Shown here in pieces: positions 18,044-26,456 of a stretch of 64,000 nt of DNA. The position numbers were made by a program, and so were the translations under genes. The DNA lies in the NCBI GenBank assembly GCA_000751555.1, contig CCEZ01000043.1, positions 434,001 to 498,000 on the forward strand, given 5' to 3'. Every line of letters begins with the position of its first letter. The stretch's first letter is position 1. The notes below the pieces were generated by a model. That model was not told the DNA's origin. It saw nothing but the letters and a program-made list of their open reading frames with translations, and made no database searches. Origin of the DNA: Anaerosalibacter massiliensis (GTDB taxonomy: Bacteria > Bacillota > Clostridia > Tissierellales > Sporanaerobacteraceae).

Positions 18044-19708
18044 TTACTCAATTGAAAATATATAATAATAAAGTGGCTGTCCTCCATAAACTACTTCAAT
18101 ATCACAATCTCCAAATTCTTCTTCTAATAACTCTCTTAAAATATTTGCTTTTTCTTCATCTATATTTTCACCATAGAAGATTGTTATAAGCTCAGTTTCT
18201 TCATCGGCAACTTTTTTAATAAGTTCTAAAGAAACATCTTGAATATCCTCTCCTATAGCTTTAATATCACCTTCACAAATACCAATAATATTATCTTTTT
18301 TTATTTTTATACCATCTATCTCTGTATCTCTAACAGCATAGGTAACTTGGCCTGTTTTAACATGCTCTACAGCCTCTTCCATAGTTTCAAGGTTTTCTTC
18401 TATATTATCTTCAAAATTAAAGTGTAAAAGTGCAACAATTCCCTCTGCTATTGTTTTGCTAGGAAATACATGGATATTTCTCTCACTCATTTCTTTTGCT
18501 TGATTAGCAGCAAGAACTATATTTCCATTATTGGGAAATATTATTATATTTTCACCGTTTACTTTCTCCACAGCATCTAGTATATCTTCTGTACTTGGAT
18601 TCATAGTTTGCCCACCTGGAATTACATAATCTACACCTAAATCTTTAAATACCTTAGAAATTCCTTCGCCCATTGACACTGTTATAAAACTATATTTTTT
18701 AGTCTCCTTCTTAGAATCTATATTTATTACATTATTGTTTGTTTCATTATATTCTTCTTCCTGTATTAGTAAATTTCTATGCTGTATTCTCATATTATCA
18801 ATTTTTATATCATTTAACTCCCCAACAGACAGTGCTTTTTCTAAAACTAATCCTGGATTATTTGTATGAACATGAACTTTAATTAAACTGTCTCCTCCTA
18901 CAACCATTAGAGAATCTCCATATAAAGCTAACTCTTCTCTAAATTTTTCAACATCTTCATTTGTATTATTTATTATGAATTCAGTACAGTATCCAAATTT
19001 AATATCACTTGTTTCTAATTCATCCTTATGAACTTGATGTGTATCCTTCTTTTTAGAAGCAGTTAAACCTAAGTATTCAATTTCTCCTTTATTAGTTAAT
19101 GCTCTAAAAGCTCCAGTTAGTATTACAATAAGTCCTTTTCCTCCTGCATCTACTACTCCAGCTTGTTTTAATACTGGTAGCAAATTAGGAGTATTGTTTA
19201 AAGATTCATTGCCATGTTCTATTACCTTACTCATGAAAACTATTATATCTTTTTCCCTTTTAGCTAAATCTAATGCGTATTCTGCACATTCTCTGGCAAC
19301 TGTAAGGATAGTTCCTTCAGTAGGTTTCATAACTGCCTTATATGCCATATCTGCTGCCTGTTTAAAAGATTCAGCCAAATCTATTGTATTAGCTTTCTCT
19401 TTATCTTTTAAACCACTAGCGAATCCTCTAAAAAGCTGAGATAGTATAACTCCAGAATTTCCTCTAGCTCCCATCAGAGAACCATTACTAGCTGCCATAG
19501 CAACTTCACTAATAGTATTGTATTCTTCTAGCTCTAATACTTGTTTCATAGCAGATTGAACGGTTAAAGACATATTTGTGCCTGTATCACCATCTGGTAC
19601 TGGAAACACATTTAGTGCATTAACATCTTCTTTATTTTCTTCTAGATAATTAGCTGCCCCAATAAATGCTTTTCTAAGCAGCAAACTATTTGCATATTCA
19701 ATCTTCAA
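18044..19708 (-). CDS. fakA: DhaL/DegV-linked kinase, FakA family (YloV)
   Basis: The 554-residue protein has an N-terminal DhaL-type kinase domain with the Mg-ATP motif NVFPVPDGDTGTNM near 32-45 and GARGNSG near 78-84. A middle domain and a C-terminal DegV-like DUF1949 part follow. FakA phosphorylates fatty acids delivered by a FakB (DegV) protein, making acyl-phosphate for PlsX/PlsY. No fakB is in the window. The start is TTG with GGGGAGG upstream. It follows an Asp23-family gene, the conserved yloU-yloV pair. Confidence 0.9.
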   Translation of the reverse strand: MKIEYANSLLLRKAFIGAANYLEENKEDVNALNVFPVPDGDTGTNMSLTVQSAMKQVLELEEYNTISEVAMAASNGSLMGARGNSGVILSQLFRGFASGLKDKEKANTIDLAESFKQAADMAYKAVMKPTEGTILTVARECAEYALDLAKREKDIIVFMSKVIEHGNESLNNTPNLLPVLKQAGVVDAGGKGLIVILTGAFRALTNKGEIEYLGLTASKKKDTHQVHKDELETSDIKFGYCTEFIINNTNEDVEKFREELALYGDSLMVVGGDSLIKVHVHTNNPGLVLEKALSVGELNDIKIDNMRIQHRNLLIQEEEYNETNNNVINIDSKKETKKYSFITVSMGEGISKVFKDLGVDYVIPGGQTMNPSTEDILDAVEKVNGENIIIFPNNGNIVLAANQAKEMSERNIHVFPSKTIAEGIVALLHFNFEDNIEENLETMEEAVEHVKTGQVTYAVRDTEIDGIKIKKDNIIGICEGDIKAIGEDIQDVSLELIKKVADEETELITIFYGENIDEEKANILRELLEEEFGDCDIEVVYGGQPLYYYIFSIE

Positions 19709-19726
19709 TATTAGTACCTCCCCTTA

Positions 19727-20083
19727 CTACTTTTGAACTCTAATCCCTTGTACATATACATTTATTTTTTCTACTTTAAGTCCTGTTAAGTTTTCCACAT
19801 TATATTTAACTTTTTCTATTATGTTTCCTGCAACAACTGAAATTTTGACCCCATATTGTAATATAACATGTAAACCTATAGTTATTCTATTTTCTTCTGT
19901 ATATACCTTAACACCTTTAGATAAATTTTCCCATTTAACTAATTCAAAAAGTCCTTCTGTTGCACTTTTGCTAGCCATACCAACTATACCATAACACTCC
20001 ATAGCAGAAAGACCTGCAATAGTAGCTATTACATTATCATCTATACTAATAATTCCAAAATCATTATCTAATTTACCAGGCAT
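19727..20083 (-). CDS. yloU: Asp23/Gls24 family protein (YloU type)
   Basis: The 118-residue protein is a second Asp23 family member, with the core VIATIAGLSAMECYGIVGMASK that parallels the protein at 480-872. It lies 18 bases upstream of the DhaL kinase gene and under a clear promoter, the widely conserved yloU-yloV arrangement. Its role is not known; association with the membrane or with the fatty-acid kinase is a guess from context. The start is ATG with GGGAGGAG. Confidence 0.9.
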   Translation of the reverse strand: MPGKLDNDFGIISIDDNVIATIAGLSAMECYGIVGMASKSATEGLFELVKWENLSKGVKVYTEENRITIGLHVILQYGVKISVVAGNIIEKVKYNVENLTGLKVEKINVYVQGIRVQK

Positions 20084-20120
20084 TGTTAATCTCCTCCCTA
20101 ATTAATTTATTTATGACTAT

Positions 20121-20149
20121 ATTTTACCTTATTGCAATAAATAGTTCAA
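20121..20149 (-). promoter_or_regulatory. Sigma-A promoter of the asp23-fakA-recG unit
   Basis: TTGAAC (20149-20144) and TAAAAT (20126-20121) are separated by exactly 17 bases and lie about 40 bases before the Asp23-family gene. This is one of the best promoter matches in the window. Confidence 0.65.
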
Positions 20150-20191
20150 CTCTTACCATTTTATATTAATAAAATTCTTTCAATCTTGCAA

Positions 20192-20220
20192 TTATACTAT
20201 TCATTGTGTTAAAATATAAT
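20192..20220 (+). promoter_or_regulatory. Putative promoter of rpmB
   Basis: A perfect TATAAT at 20215-20220 lies 17 bases after TTATAC, about 65 bases before the rpmB start. The -35 box is weak. Confidence 0.45.
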
Positions 20221-20286
20221 ATGTTATTTTAAGATAATATATAAATTAAATATTATTTTTAATAGTTAGTCAAGGAGGTGTTTTAC

Positions 20287-20478
20287 ATGGCTAAATACTG
20301 TCAAGTATGTGGAAGAGGAAAAAGTCATGGACATAAAGTATCCTTTTCAAATAAAAAGCATAATAGAACCTGGGCTCCAAATGTGAGAAGAGTTAAAGCA
20401 ATTGTAGAGGGTTCTCCAAGAAGAATCTATGCTTGTACAAAATGTTTAAAATCTGGAAAGGTAACAAGAACATTATAA
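20287..20478 (+). CDS. rpmB: 50S ribosomal protein L28
   Basis: The 63-residue basic protein starts MAKYCQVCGRGKSHGH and has a CXXC pair near each end (CQVC and CTKC), the zinc-ribbon (C+) form of L28. The AAGGAGGTG at 20272-20280 sets the ATG at 20287. It is transcribed away from the asp23-fakA unit and closed by its own terminator. Confidence 0.97.
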   Translation: MAKYCQVCGRGKSHGHKVSFSNKKHNRTWAPNVRRVKAIVEGSPRRIYACTKCLKSGKVTRTL

Positions 20479-20484
20479 AAGAAT

Positions 20485-20520
20485 TGGCTTCCAATACATA
20501 TAGCGGAAGCCATCTTTTTA
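20485..20520 (+). terminator. Terminator of rpmB
   Basis: A TGGCTTCC / GGAAGCCA stem with a 12-base loop is followed by TCTTTTTA, seven bases after the rpmB stop. It ends at the stop codon of the convergent small membrane protein gene. Confidence 0.75.
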
Positions 20521-20694
20521 TCCAGTTTTAATAAAAAATAATCCAATTATTAAAATAATAAGACCAAATATAAAAAACCAGATACTTACAGGTAAGACTT
20601 TTAATATTATTGATAATCCTACTAAAAACAGCAATATTCCTAATACTTTCTTTTTATTTAATCTACAATAAAATTTTCTAAATCTCTTTTTCAC
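20518..20694 (-). CDS. Small hypothetical membrane protein (58 residues)
   Basis: A GTG start at 20694 with GAGGTG six bases upstream opens a 58-codon frame. The product has a very basic N-terminus (KKRFRKFY, RLNKKK) followed by two hydrophobic segments (about residues 17-32 and 36-55) and a short tail, which predicts a two-span or hairpin membrane protein. The strong ribosome site and good composition support it as real. I do not recognise a family and assign no function. It sits between rpmB and the thiamine genes, reading towards rpmB. Confidence 0.6.
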   Translation of the reverse strand: MKKRFRKFYCRLNKKKVLGILLFLVGLSIILKVLPVSIWFFIFGLIILIIGLFFIKTG

Positions 20695-20751
20695 TTATAT
20701 CACCTCAAAACAGTCTTTACAATATATTATTCAGTTTACATATTATAAGTT

Positions 20752-20782
20752 ACAAAAGAAAAAAGCCTAAAATAGGCTTTTT
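20752..20782 (-). terminator. Terminator of thiT-thiN
   Basis: The stem AAAAAGCCTA / TAGGCTTTTT is followed on the minus strand by TTCTTTTG, right at the thiN stop codon. Confidence 0.8.
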
Positions 20783-21416
20783 AATCTCTAGATTCAATTA
20801 TAAGGCATATTCCATTTTCGACTTTTATATATCCTTTCTCTTCTATTATTCTATTGCTTACCCCTAAGGTAGAAGAAAAGTTAAAATCAACTCTATCCGT
20901 TTCGTATTCAAATCCCTTTAAAGTAACCTTAGCCCCATCTGAATTTATAGGTAATACAGAAATAAAAACTCCATCTTCTTTTTTAATTTCCATCTCATCA
21001 TCTATTATATGCATAGTATTCTTTTCATTTATTATTATTCCTTTTACACCTTGATTAAGTAATTCACTTAATAAGAATATATTAGCCAAAGTATGATCAA
21101 TTCTACTACCAATAACTCCCATAAGAACAATCTCTTTAAAACCTTTGTCAATTAAATATTTTAAAGCTAATTCTGTATCTGTATAGTCCTTATGGGAGGG
21201 ATACTTTAATATTGGAATATTTTTTTCCTTTATTTCTTTTAAAATATCTTTATCAATAGAATCTAAATCTCCAACTACTAAATCTGGTTGTATATCAGAC
21301 TTCAAAATATATTTTGCTCCTCCATCAACAGCTATAATAAAATCCATCTCTTTAGATATAGATTTTAACTGGTTTAAATCATTAATTTCTCCATTAGAAA
21401 CAACTAAACTCTTCAT
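20781..21416 (-). CDS. thiN: Thiamine pyrophosphokinase
   Basis: ThiN transfers pyrophosphate from ATP to thiamine, making TPP. The 211-residue protein shows the motifs VDGGAKYI near 36 and VVGDLDSID near 52, then TDTELAL and MGVIGSRIDHTLAN. ATG 21416 is chosen because GGAAGG lies six bases upstream; the in-frame upstream codons overlap thiT. It follows the thiamine transporter thiT by 22 bases, so uptake and activation share one riboswitch-controlled transcript. Confidence 0.95.
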   Translation of the reverse strand: MKSLVVSNGEINDLNQLKSISKEMDFIIAVDGGAKYILKSDIQPDLVVGDLDSIDKDILKEIKEKNIPILKYPSHKDYTDTELALKYLIDKGFKEIVLMGVIGSRIDHTLANIFLLSELLNQGVKGIIINEKNTMHIIDDEMEIKKEDGVFISVLPINSDGAKVTLKGFEYETDRVDFNFSSTLGVSNRIIEEKGYIKVENGICLIIESRD

Positions 21417-21438
21417 AAAAATCCTTCCATTCTTTTCA

Positions 21439-21981
21439 TTATTTTTCAATTTTACTTAAAGGTTTCCATAAAAGCATTAATATTATAGATGAGATAATAA
21501 GTTCGGGAACTAAGTAGCCTCCATTATATATAGCAGAATATATCCAAGGATTTTGATTCCCCGCATACTCTGCAAAAAATACTACGCCTGAAAGAAGATG
21601 AGATATAAATCTTCCCCCTATAGATAATAATACTCCTAGAAATATTTTAAAATAATCTTTTCCATTTAACTTTCTACTTTTCATTTTTGCTATTCCAGCT
21701 AATCCTAAAAATCCATAAGCAATAAGATAATCTAATAAAAATTGAACTGGATGATAAAAATTAGGCTTTAGAATAAAATGTAATACACCATAAGTGGCGC
21801 CAACAAACACTCCTGGGCCTACTCCCCATCTCATAGCAAAAAACATTATAGGGATCATACTTCCTGCCGTAACAGAGCCGCCTTGAGGCGCTTCATATAT
21901 TATAATATAACTCAATAAAATTGATAAAGCAATCATAACTCCCCCTTCAGCCAACATTCTAACATTCCATTTTTTATTCAT
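21439..21981 (-). CDS. thiT: Thiamine ECF transporter S component ThiT
   Basis: ThiT is the membrane protein that binds thiamine for an energy-coupling-factor importer. The 180-residue protein has about six membrane segments, the early motif MLAEGGVMIALS and the thiamine-site stretch WGVGPGVFVGATYG, followed by FLLDYLIAYG. ATG 21981 has GGGAGG upstream; a longer frame would start inside the terminator hairpin and is rejected. The EcfA/EcfT energising parts are elsewhere. A TPP riboswitch precedes it. Confidence 0.95.
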   Translation of the reverse strand: MNKKWNVRMLAEGGVMIALSILLSYIIIYEAPQGGSVTAGSMIPIMFFAMRWGVGPGVFVGATYGVLHFILKPNFYHPVQFLLDYLIAYGFLGLAGIAKMKSRKLNGKDYFKIFLGVLLSIGGRFISHLLSGVVFFAEYAGNQNPWIYSAIYNGGYLVPELIISSIILMLLWKPLSKIEK

Positions 21982-22004
21982 TATATACACCTCCCTTTGT
22001 TTTT

Positions 22005-22042
22005 TAAAAAATAAACCCATTACCTGAAAAAAGTAATGGGTT
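22005..22042 (-). terminator. Riboswitch expression-platform terminator
   Basis: A 10-bp perfect stem (AACCCATTAC / GTAATGGGTT) is followed by TATTTTTT on the minus strand. It lies between the TPP aptamer and the thiT ribosome site. TPP binding would be expected to favour this hairpin and stop transcription. Confidence 0.85.
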
Positions 22043-22059
22043 ATTAAAATAATATTATA

Positions 22060-22139
22060 TTTCCTCCGCTAGCATTACCTAGTTCAGGTTTAAGGGTCGA
22101 AACAATTATTGTTTCCTCTCAGCCTCTAAAGCTCCCCAA
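22060..22139 (-). ncRNA. TPP riboswitch (THI element)
   Basis: The minus strand holds the conserved blocks of the THI box: GGGGAGC...GAGGCTGAGAGGA, then GACCCTTAAACCTGAACTAGGTAATGCTAGCGGAGGAA read in pieces. These are the pyrimidine- and pyrophosphate-sensing arms. The P1-closing segments are present at both ends. It precedes the thiT-thiN transcript and its terminator, which fits feedback control by the end product of ThiN. Confidence 0.95.
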
Positions 22140-22191
22140 TAAAATATTAGATTTTAATTCAATTGTATCATATATAATTGTTTTGTACATA

Positions 22192-22839
22192 TTATACCTC
22201 TTTAAACAATCTAACTCTTTCCACTATATTATCTGCTTTAAAGATATCTGAGCCTGCAACCAATATATCTGCACCCCAATCTGTAACTTCTTTTGCATTA
22301 TCCAGTTTGATGCCTCCATCCACTTCTATTTCTATAGCTAAATCTCTATCATCAATTATTTTTCTAAGATGTTTAATTTTTCTTTCCATAGCTGGAATAA
22401 AGGATTGTCCACCAAATCCAGGATTGACCGTCATAATAAGTACCATATCTATATCTTCTAATACATATTCTATATTTTCTAAAGGAGTTGAAGGGTTTAA
22501 AGATATTCCTGCCTTCTTTCCACAGTTTTTAATATTTTGTATAGTTCTATGAAGATGAATAGTAGATTCTTCATGAACTGTAATAATATCTGCTCCTGCC
22601 TCAACAAACTCTTCAATATACCTTTCTGGTCTGTCTATCATCAAGTGTACATCAAATGGAATATCTGTAATACTTCTAATTTCCTTTATAACTGGTGGTC
22701 CAAAAGTTATATTTGGAACAAATATGCCATCCATTACATCTAAGTGGACAAAATCAGCACCACCTTCTTCTATTTTTCTAATTTCTTCTCCTAGTTTACT
22801 AAAATCCGATGATAAGATTGATGGTGAAATTTTTGCCAT
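22192..22839 (-). CDS. rpe: Ribulose-phosphate 3-epimerase
   Basis: Rpe interconverts ribulose 5-phosphate and xylulose 5-phosphate in the pentose phosphate pathway. The 215-residue TIM-barrel protein has the opening [17 protein letters not shown], the metal-binding stretch [27 protein letters not shown] and the C-terminal DGG and VAGSDIF. It is one base from the end of rsgA and preceded by GGAGG, so the two are co-transcribed, a common pairing in Firmicutes. Confidence 0.98.
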   Translation of the reverse strand: MAKISPSILSSDFSKLGEEIRKIEEGGADFVHLDVMDGIFVPNITFGPPVIKEIRSITDIPFDVHLMIDRPERYIEEFVEAGADIITVHEESTIHLHRTIQNIKNCGKKAGISLNPSTPLENIEYVLEDIDMVLIMTVNPGFGGQSFIPAMERKIKHLRKIIDDRDLAIEIEVDGGIKLDNAKEVTDWGADILVAGSDIFKADNIVERVRLFKEV

Positions 22840-22840
22840 A

Positions 22841-23722
22841 TCAATACCTCCTGTTATGTCTTTTGACTTCTTCTAAAAAATTTAAATAATTCTTATATCT
22901 TTCCCTACTTATATTTTCTGATTCAACTTGATTTTTCACTTCACAATTAGGTTCTTTAAAATGTAGACAACTATTAAACTTGCACCCATCACTATATTTT
23001 CTTATTTCTTTAAAATAATATTGTACTTCTTCTTCTCTTTTAATAAAATCTAACTCTAAAGAACTAAAACCAGGTGTATCTAATACATATCCACCTATTT
23101 CAAGCTCTATAAGTTCTACATGTCTAGTTGTATGTCTTCCTCTTTTAGTTTTCTTACTTATTTCACCTGTTTCAAGTTTTAAATTTGGTTGTATCTCATT
23201 TAAAACAGAAGATTTTCCCACTCCTGAAGGTCCTGCAAATACAGTTATTTCATCTTTAAGAGCTTCCTTTAATTCATGGATTCCTCTATTTAATTTACAA
23301 CTAGATAATATAACTTTATAACCTATATCAGTATAAATTTTATAAATATCTTCTACAAAAGAACTGTTATCTAAATCTATCTTATTTATAACTATAACTA
23401 CATTTAAGTTTTGTTCTTCTGATAATACTAGAAATCTATCTAAAAGCCATAGATTTAGAGATGGATCTTTAGCACTCATAACTACTACTGCTTGAGTAAT
23501 ATTAGCTACAGGAGGTCTAATAAGTTCTGTTTTTCTTTCCATAACTTCCTCCACATAGCCTGTCTTATCTAAGTCATTTACTCTTATTTTTACCTTATCT
23601 CCTATAAGGGGAGTTATATTATCTTCCCTAAAAACTCCCCTTGCCCTACATTCATATATTCCATTATTTGTTTTTACATAATAAAATCCACCTATACCTT
23701 TTATGATAATTCCTTCTACCAT
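22841..23722 (-). CDS. rsgA: Ribosome small-subunit GTPase RsgA
   Basis: RsgA is a circularly permuted GTPase that checks late 30S assembly. An N-terminal OB-fold (1-65) is followed by G4 NKID near 115, P-loop GPSGVGKSS near 168, and G3 DTPGFSS near 212. A zinc site is made by [14 protein letters not shown] near 253-266. Order and length (293 residues) are standard. It follows the PASTA kinase prkC, which phosphorylates the homologous GTPase in Bacillus, so the adjacency may be functional. Confidence 0.97.
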   Translation of the reverse strand: MVEGIIIKGIGGFYYVKTNNGIYECRARGVFREDNITPLIGDKVKIRVNDLDKTGYVEEVMERKTELIRPPVANITQAVVVMSAKDPSLNLWLLDRFLVLSEEQNLNVVIVINKIDLDNSSFVEDIYKIYTDIGYKVILSSCKLNRGIHELKEALKDEITVFAGPSGVGKSSVLNEIQPNLKLETGEISKKTKRGRHTTRHVELIELEIGGYVLDTPGFSSLELDFIKREEEVQYYFKEIRKYSDGCKFNSCLHFKEPNCEVKNQVESENISRERYKNYLNFLEEVKRHNRRY

Positions 23723-23766
23723 CCATTACCTCCCTAGGTTTAGTTATAATAAGTTTTTGATACTAA

Positions 23767-25680
23767 TTATTGTTGTTCTCTCTGAGTATTAGTTTCTCCC
23801 TCTCCTGAACCTTCTCCTCCAGAGCCTGAGCCACTTCCTTCTCCTTCTTCTCCTGAACCTTCTCCTCCATGACCCGAACCATTTTCTTCTCCTTCTCCAG
23901 GTTTTTTACCCCCTCCTGGTTTTTTCTCGTTTTGATCTTTTTCATCTTTTGGCAGTTCTTTTTTCTCCTCTTCCTTAGGTTTTTTTGGAGGTCCGCTGCT
24001 TATAACTAAATCCACACTAGTATTTTGTTGTAATTGAGTTCCTTGATCATAACTTTGCCATAGTACTATACCTCTTTCTACACTGTTACTAACTTCATAT
24101 CTAATATTGCCAACCACTAATCCTTTAGCGACAATACCTCTTTTAGCTTCATTTTCTTTTAGACCAATTAGTTTTGGCATAGTTGTAGTCCTGATTTCTG
24201 GTCCTTTACTAACAACTAGATTTATTTTACTACCTTCTTTTACTTCTGTACCTGATTCAATACTTTGACTCATAACTATATTTTTAGGAACACTATCACT
24301 ATATGAATAGTCAACAACTCCTTCTTGAAGTCCCGCTTCTTCTAATAAAAAGCTTATTTCTCCTATATCTTTGCCAGTAAAATCTGGTACCTTTACTTTT
24401 TTATCACCTTTACTAACTATAACTTCAACAGAATATCCTTTTTTAACTGTCTTTCCTGGATCTTCACTTTGCCACATAATTTCTCCTTCTTTAAACTCGG
24501 AACTATATTTTCTTTCTTTAACAACAAACTCAAGATCCATTTCTTCTATTTTTTCTTTAGCCATCTCTTCTTGCATGCCCATCAAATCTGGTACCTTTAC
24601 TTCTCTAGACATGAATCCATCTTTGAGTTTTAAAATTCCAAAGGCTATTCCATTTACTAATAAAAACGCAAGAAGTATACCTAAAAATACTGCTTTTTTA
24701 TTTCCTTTTTTATCTTTTGGTTTCTTTTTTAGTTTCTTTTTTGGTTCCTTTTTTTTCTTTTCTTCATCTTCGTCACCATTTTCTCCTACTGGAGGCAATA
24801 TTATGGTTTCTGAATCAAATCTATTTGTATCTTCAGTAAAATGTAAATCTTCATCTGAATATTTCACTTTTCTCAAATCCTCCAAAAGTTCTTCTGTATT
24901 TTTATATCTTCCTGCTTGATCTCTTTTAGCTGCCTTCATAATTATATATTCGATATTTTTAGGAATACTATGATCAATTTCACTAGGGGGAGTTATTTCT
25001 TCCTCTACATGTTTCAAAGCTACAGAAATAGGACTCTCTCCTTCAAAAGGAACTTTTCCAGTTATCATCTCATACATTACTATCCCTAGAGAATATATAT
25101 CTGATTTTTCATCTGTAAATTTACCTCTTGCCTGTTCTGGTGAAAAATAATGGACTGAACCAATTACACTGGAAGTATTAGTCATAGTAGCTGAAGTTGC
25201 TGCTCTAGCTATTCCAAAATCTGTAACTTTTATCCTGCCATCATCTGTCACCATAATATTGTGAGGTTTTATATCCCTATGAACTATATGGTTTTTATGG
25301 GCATGACCTATAGCCTCAGCAATTTGCATAGCATAATTAATAGTTTCCTCTGGGCCTAATTTACCCTTTTCTTTTATAATATCCTTCAATGTCTTCCCTT
25401 TAATATATTCCATAACAATATAGTGAATATCATCTTCTACTCCAACATCATATATACCAACAATGTTTGGATGAGACAAACTAGCGGCTGCCTGGGATTC
25501 ATGTCTAAATTTATTTATAAATTCTTCATCGGTAGTTAATTCATCTCTCAATATTTTTACAGCTACATATCTATTCAATAGTCTACATCTTGCTTTATAA
25601 ACTACTGCCATTCCTCCCTCGCCTATTTTTTCGATTATTTCATATCTCTTCCCTAAAACCTTTCCAATTATCTCAACCAT
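23767..25680 (-). CDS. prkC: PASTA-domain Ser/Thr protein kinase PrkC
   Basis: The 637-residue membrane kinase starts with GEGGMAVVYKA (ATP loop), HRDIKPHNIM (catalytic loop) and DFGIAR (activation loop). A lysine-rich linker and one membrane span (about 333-352) lead to three extracellular PASTA repeats (about 360-560) that bind muropeptides. The last 70 residues are low complexity: proline/lysine/glutamate-rich, then Gly/Ser/Glu-rich. PrkC senses cell-wall fragments and controls growth, and in Bacillus spore germination. prpC, its phosphatase, lies 14 bases upstream. Confidence 0.97.
   Translation of the reverse strand: MVEIIGKVLGKRYEIIEKIGEGGMAVVYKARCRLLNRYVAVKILRDELTTDEEFINKFRHESQAAASLSHPNIVGIYDVGVEDDIHYIVMEYIKGKTLKDIIKEKGKLGPEETINYAMQIAEAIGHAHKNHIVHRDIKPHNIMVTDDGRIKVTDFGIARAATSATMTNTSSVIGSVHYFSPEQARGKFTDEKSDIYSLGIVMYEMITGKVPFEGESPISVALKHVEEEITPPSEIDHSIPKNIEYIIMKAAKRDQAGRYKNTEELLEDLRKVKYSDEDLHFTEDTNRFDSETIILPPVGENGDEDEEKKKKEPKKKLKKKPKDKKGNKKAVFLGILLAFLLVNGIAFGILKLKDGFMSREVKVPDLMGMQEEMAKEKIEEMDLEFVVKERKYSSEFKEGEIMWQSEDPGKTVKKGYSVEVIVSKGDKKVKVPDFTGKDIGEISFLLEEAGLQEGVVDYSYSDSVPKNIVMSQSIESGTEVKEGSKINLVVSKGPEIRTTTMPKLIGLKENEAKRGIVAKGLVVGNIRYEVSNSVERGIVLWQSYDQGTQLQQNTSVDLVISSGPPKKPKEEEKKELPKDEKDQNEKKPGGGKKPGEGEENGSGHGGEGSGEEGEGSGSGSGGEGSGEGETNTQREQQ
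23801..23869 (-). repeat. In-frame 21-bp direct repeat in the prkC tail
   Basis: Two identical 21-base copies begin at 23801 and 23849. The 48-base period equals 16 codons, so copy-number change would keep the reading frame. The repeat encodes part of the Gly-Ser-Glu-rich extracellular tail of the kinase. Confidence 0.75.
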
Positions 25681-25694
25681 ACTCTCACCTCAAT

Positions 25695-26429
25695 TCATAC
25701 CAATTTAATAGCCATTACAGTCACATTATCTACTCCACCTAGCTTATTTGCTCTTTCTACTAAATTATCACATGTCTTTTGTAAATCTACATTTTCCATT
25801 AACAATTTCTTTATCTCCTCATCACATATCATGTTGGTTAAACCATCAGTACATAATAATAGGATATCATTTTTATTAGTACTCTTAACTATAACATCAA
25901 TATCAACTTCTTTATTTGTTCCAATAGCTCTGGTTATTATATTTTTTTGGGGATGACATTCAGCCTCTTCCTCACTTATACTTCCTGCTCTAACTAACTC
26001 AGCAACAAGAGAGTGATCTTCAGTTAATTGAACAAGTTTATCTTCTCTTAATAAATAAGCCCTGCTGTCTCCAATATGTCCTATATATAATTTATCCTCA
26101 GAAAAATAAGCCATTGTTATTGTTGTACCCATGCCATGGAACTCTTCACTTTTAATAGATTTCTCATAAATCTCCATATTAGCTTTTTCAATACTATTTT
26201 TAATAGTTTCAGAGATATTTATATTATTTTTTAATAGTTCTTCCTCCTCAGATACGAAAAAGTTCTTAACTAATTTAACAACCATACTACTTGCCACTTC
26301 TCCTGCCTTATGACCTCCCATTCCATCTGCTATAATAAATAAAGGTATATTTAGTTTATCTGGAATAAAATAAGCATCTTGATTGTTTTTTCTTACCTTT
26401 CCTTTATCTGTACTTACTCCCATATTCAT
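25695..26429 (-). CDS. prpC: PP2C-family protein phosphatase
   Basis: The 244-residue Mn-dependent Ser/Thr phosphatase has the motifs NQDAYF near 16, DGMGGH near 36, GDSRAYL near 121 and a C-terminal GGVDNVTVM. It reverses the action of PrkC, encoded 14 bases downstream, and the pair is conserved across Firmicutes. The ATG at 26429 has GAGGTG five bases upstream. Confidence 0.97.
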   Translation of the reverse strand: MNMGVSTDKGKVRKNNQDAYFIPDKLNIPLFIIADGMGGHKAGEVASSMVVKLVKNFFVSEEEELLKNNINISETIKNSIEKANMEIYEKSIKSEEFHGMGTTITMAYFSEDKLYIGHIGDSRAYLLREDKLVQLTEDHSLVAELVRAGSISEEEAECHPQKNIITRAIGTNKEVDIDVIVKSTNKNDILLLCTDGLTNMICDEEIKKLLMENVDLQKTCDNLVERANKLGGVDNVTVMAIKLV

Positions 26430-26456
26430 AATATCACCTCGCCAAGCTATACTAGC

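Noticed and set aside
21982-22020. N-terminal extension of ThiT beginning MGLFFKK
   Set aside because: The start lies inside the riboswitch terminator and GGGAGG before 21981 fixes the true start.
23763-23945. A 60-residue lysine/glutamate-rich frame at the end of prkC
   Set aside because: It is an out-of-frame reading of the prkC low-complexity tail with no ribosome site.
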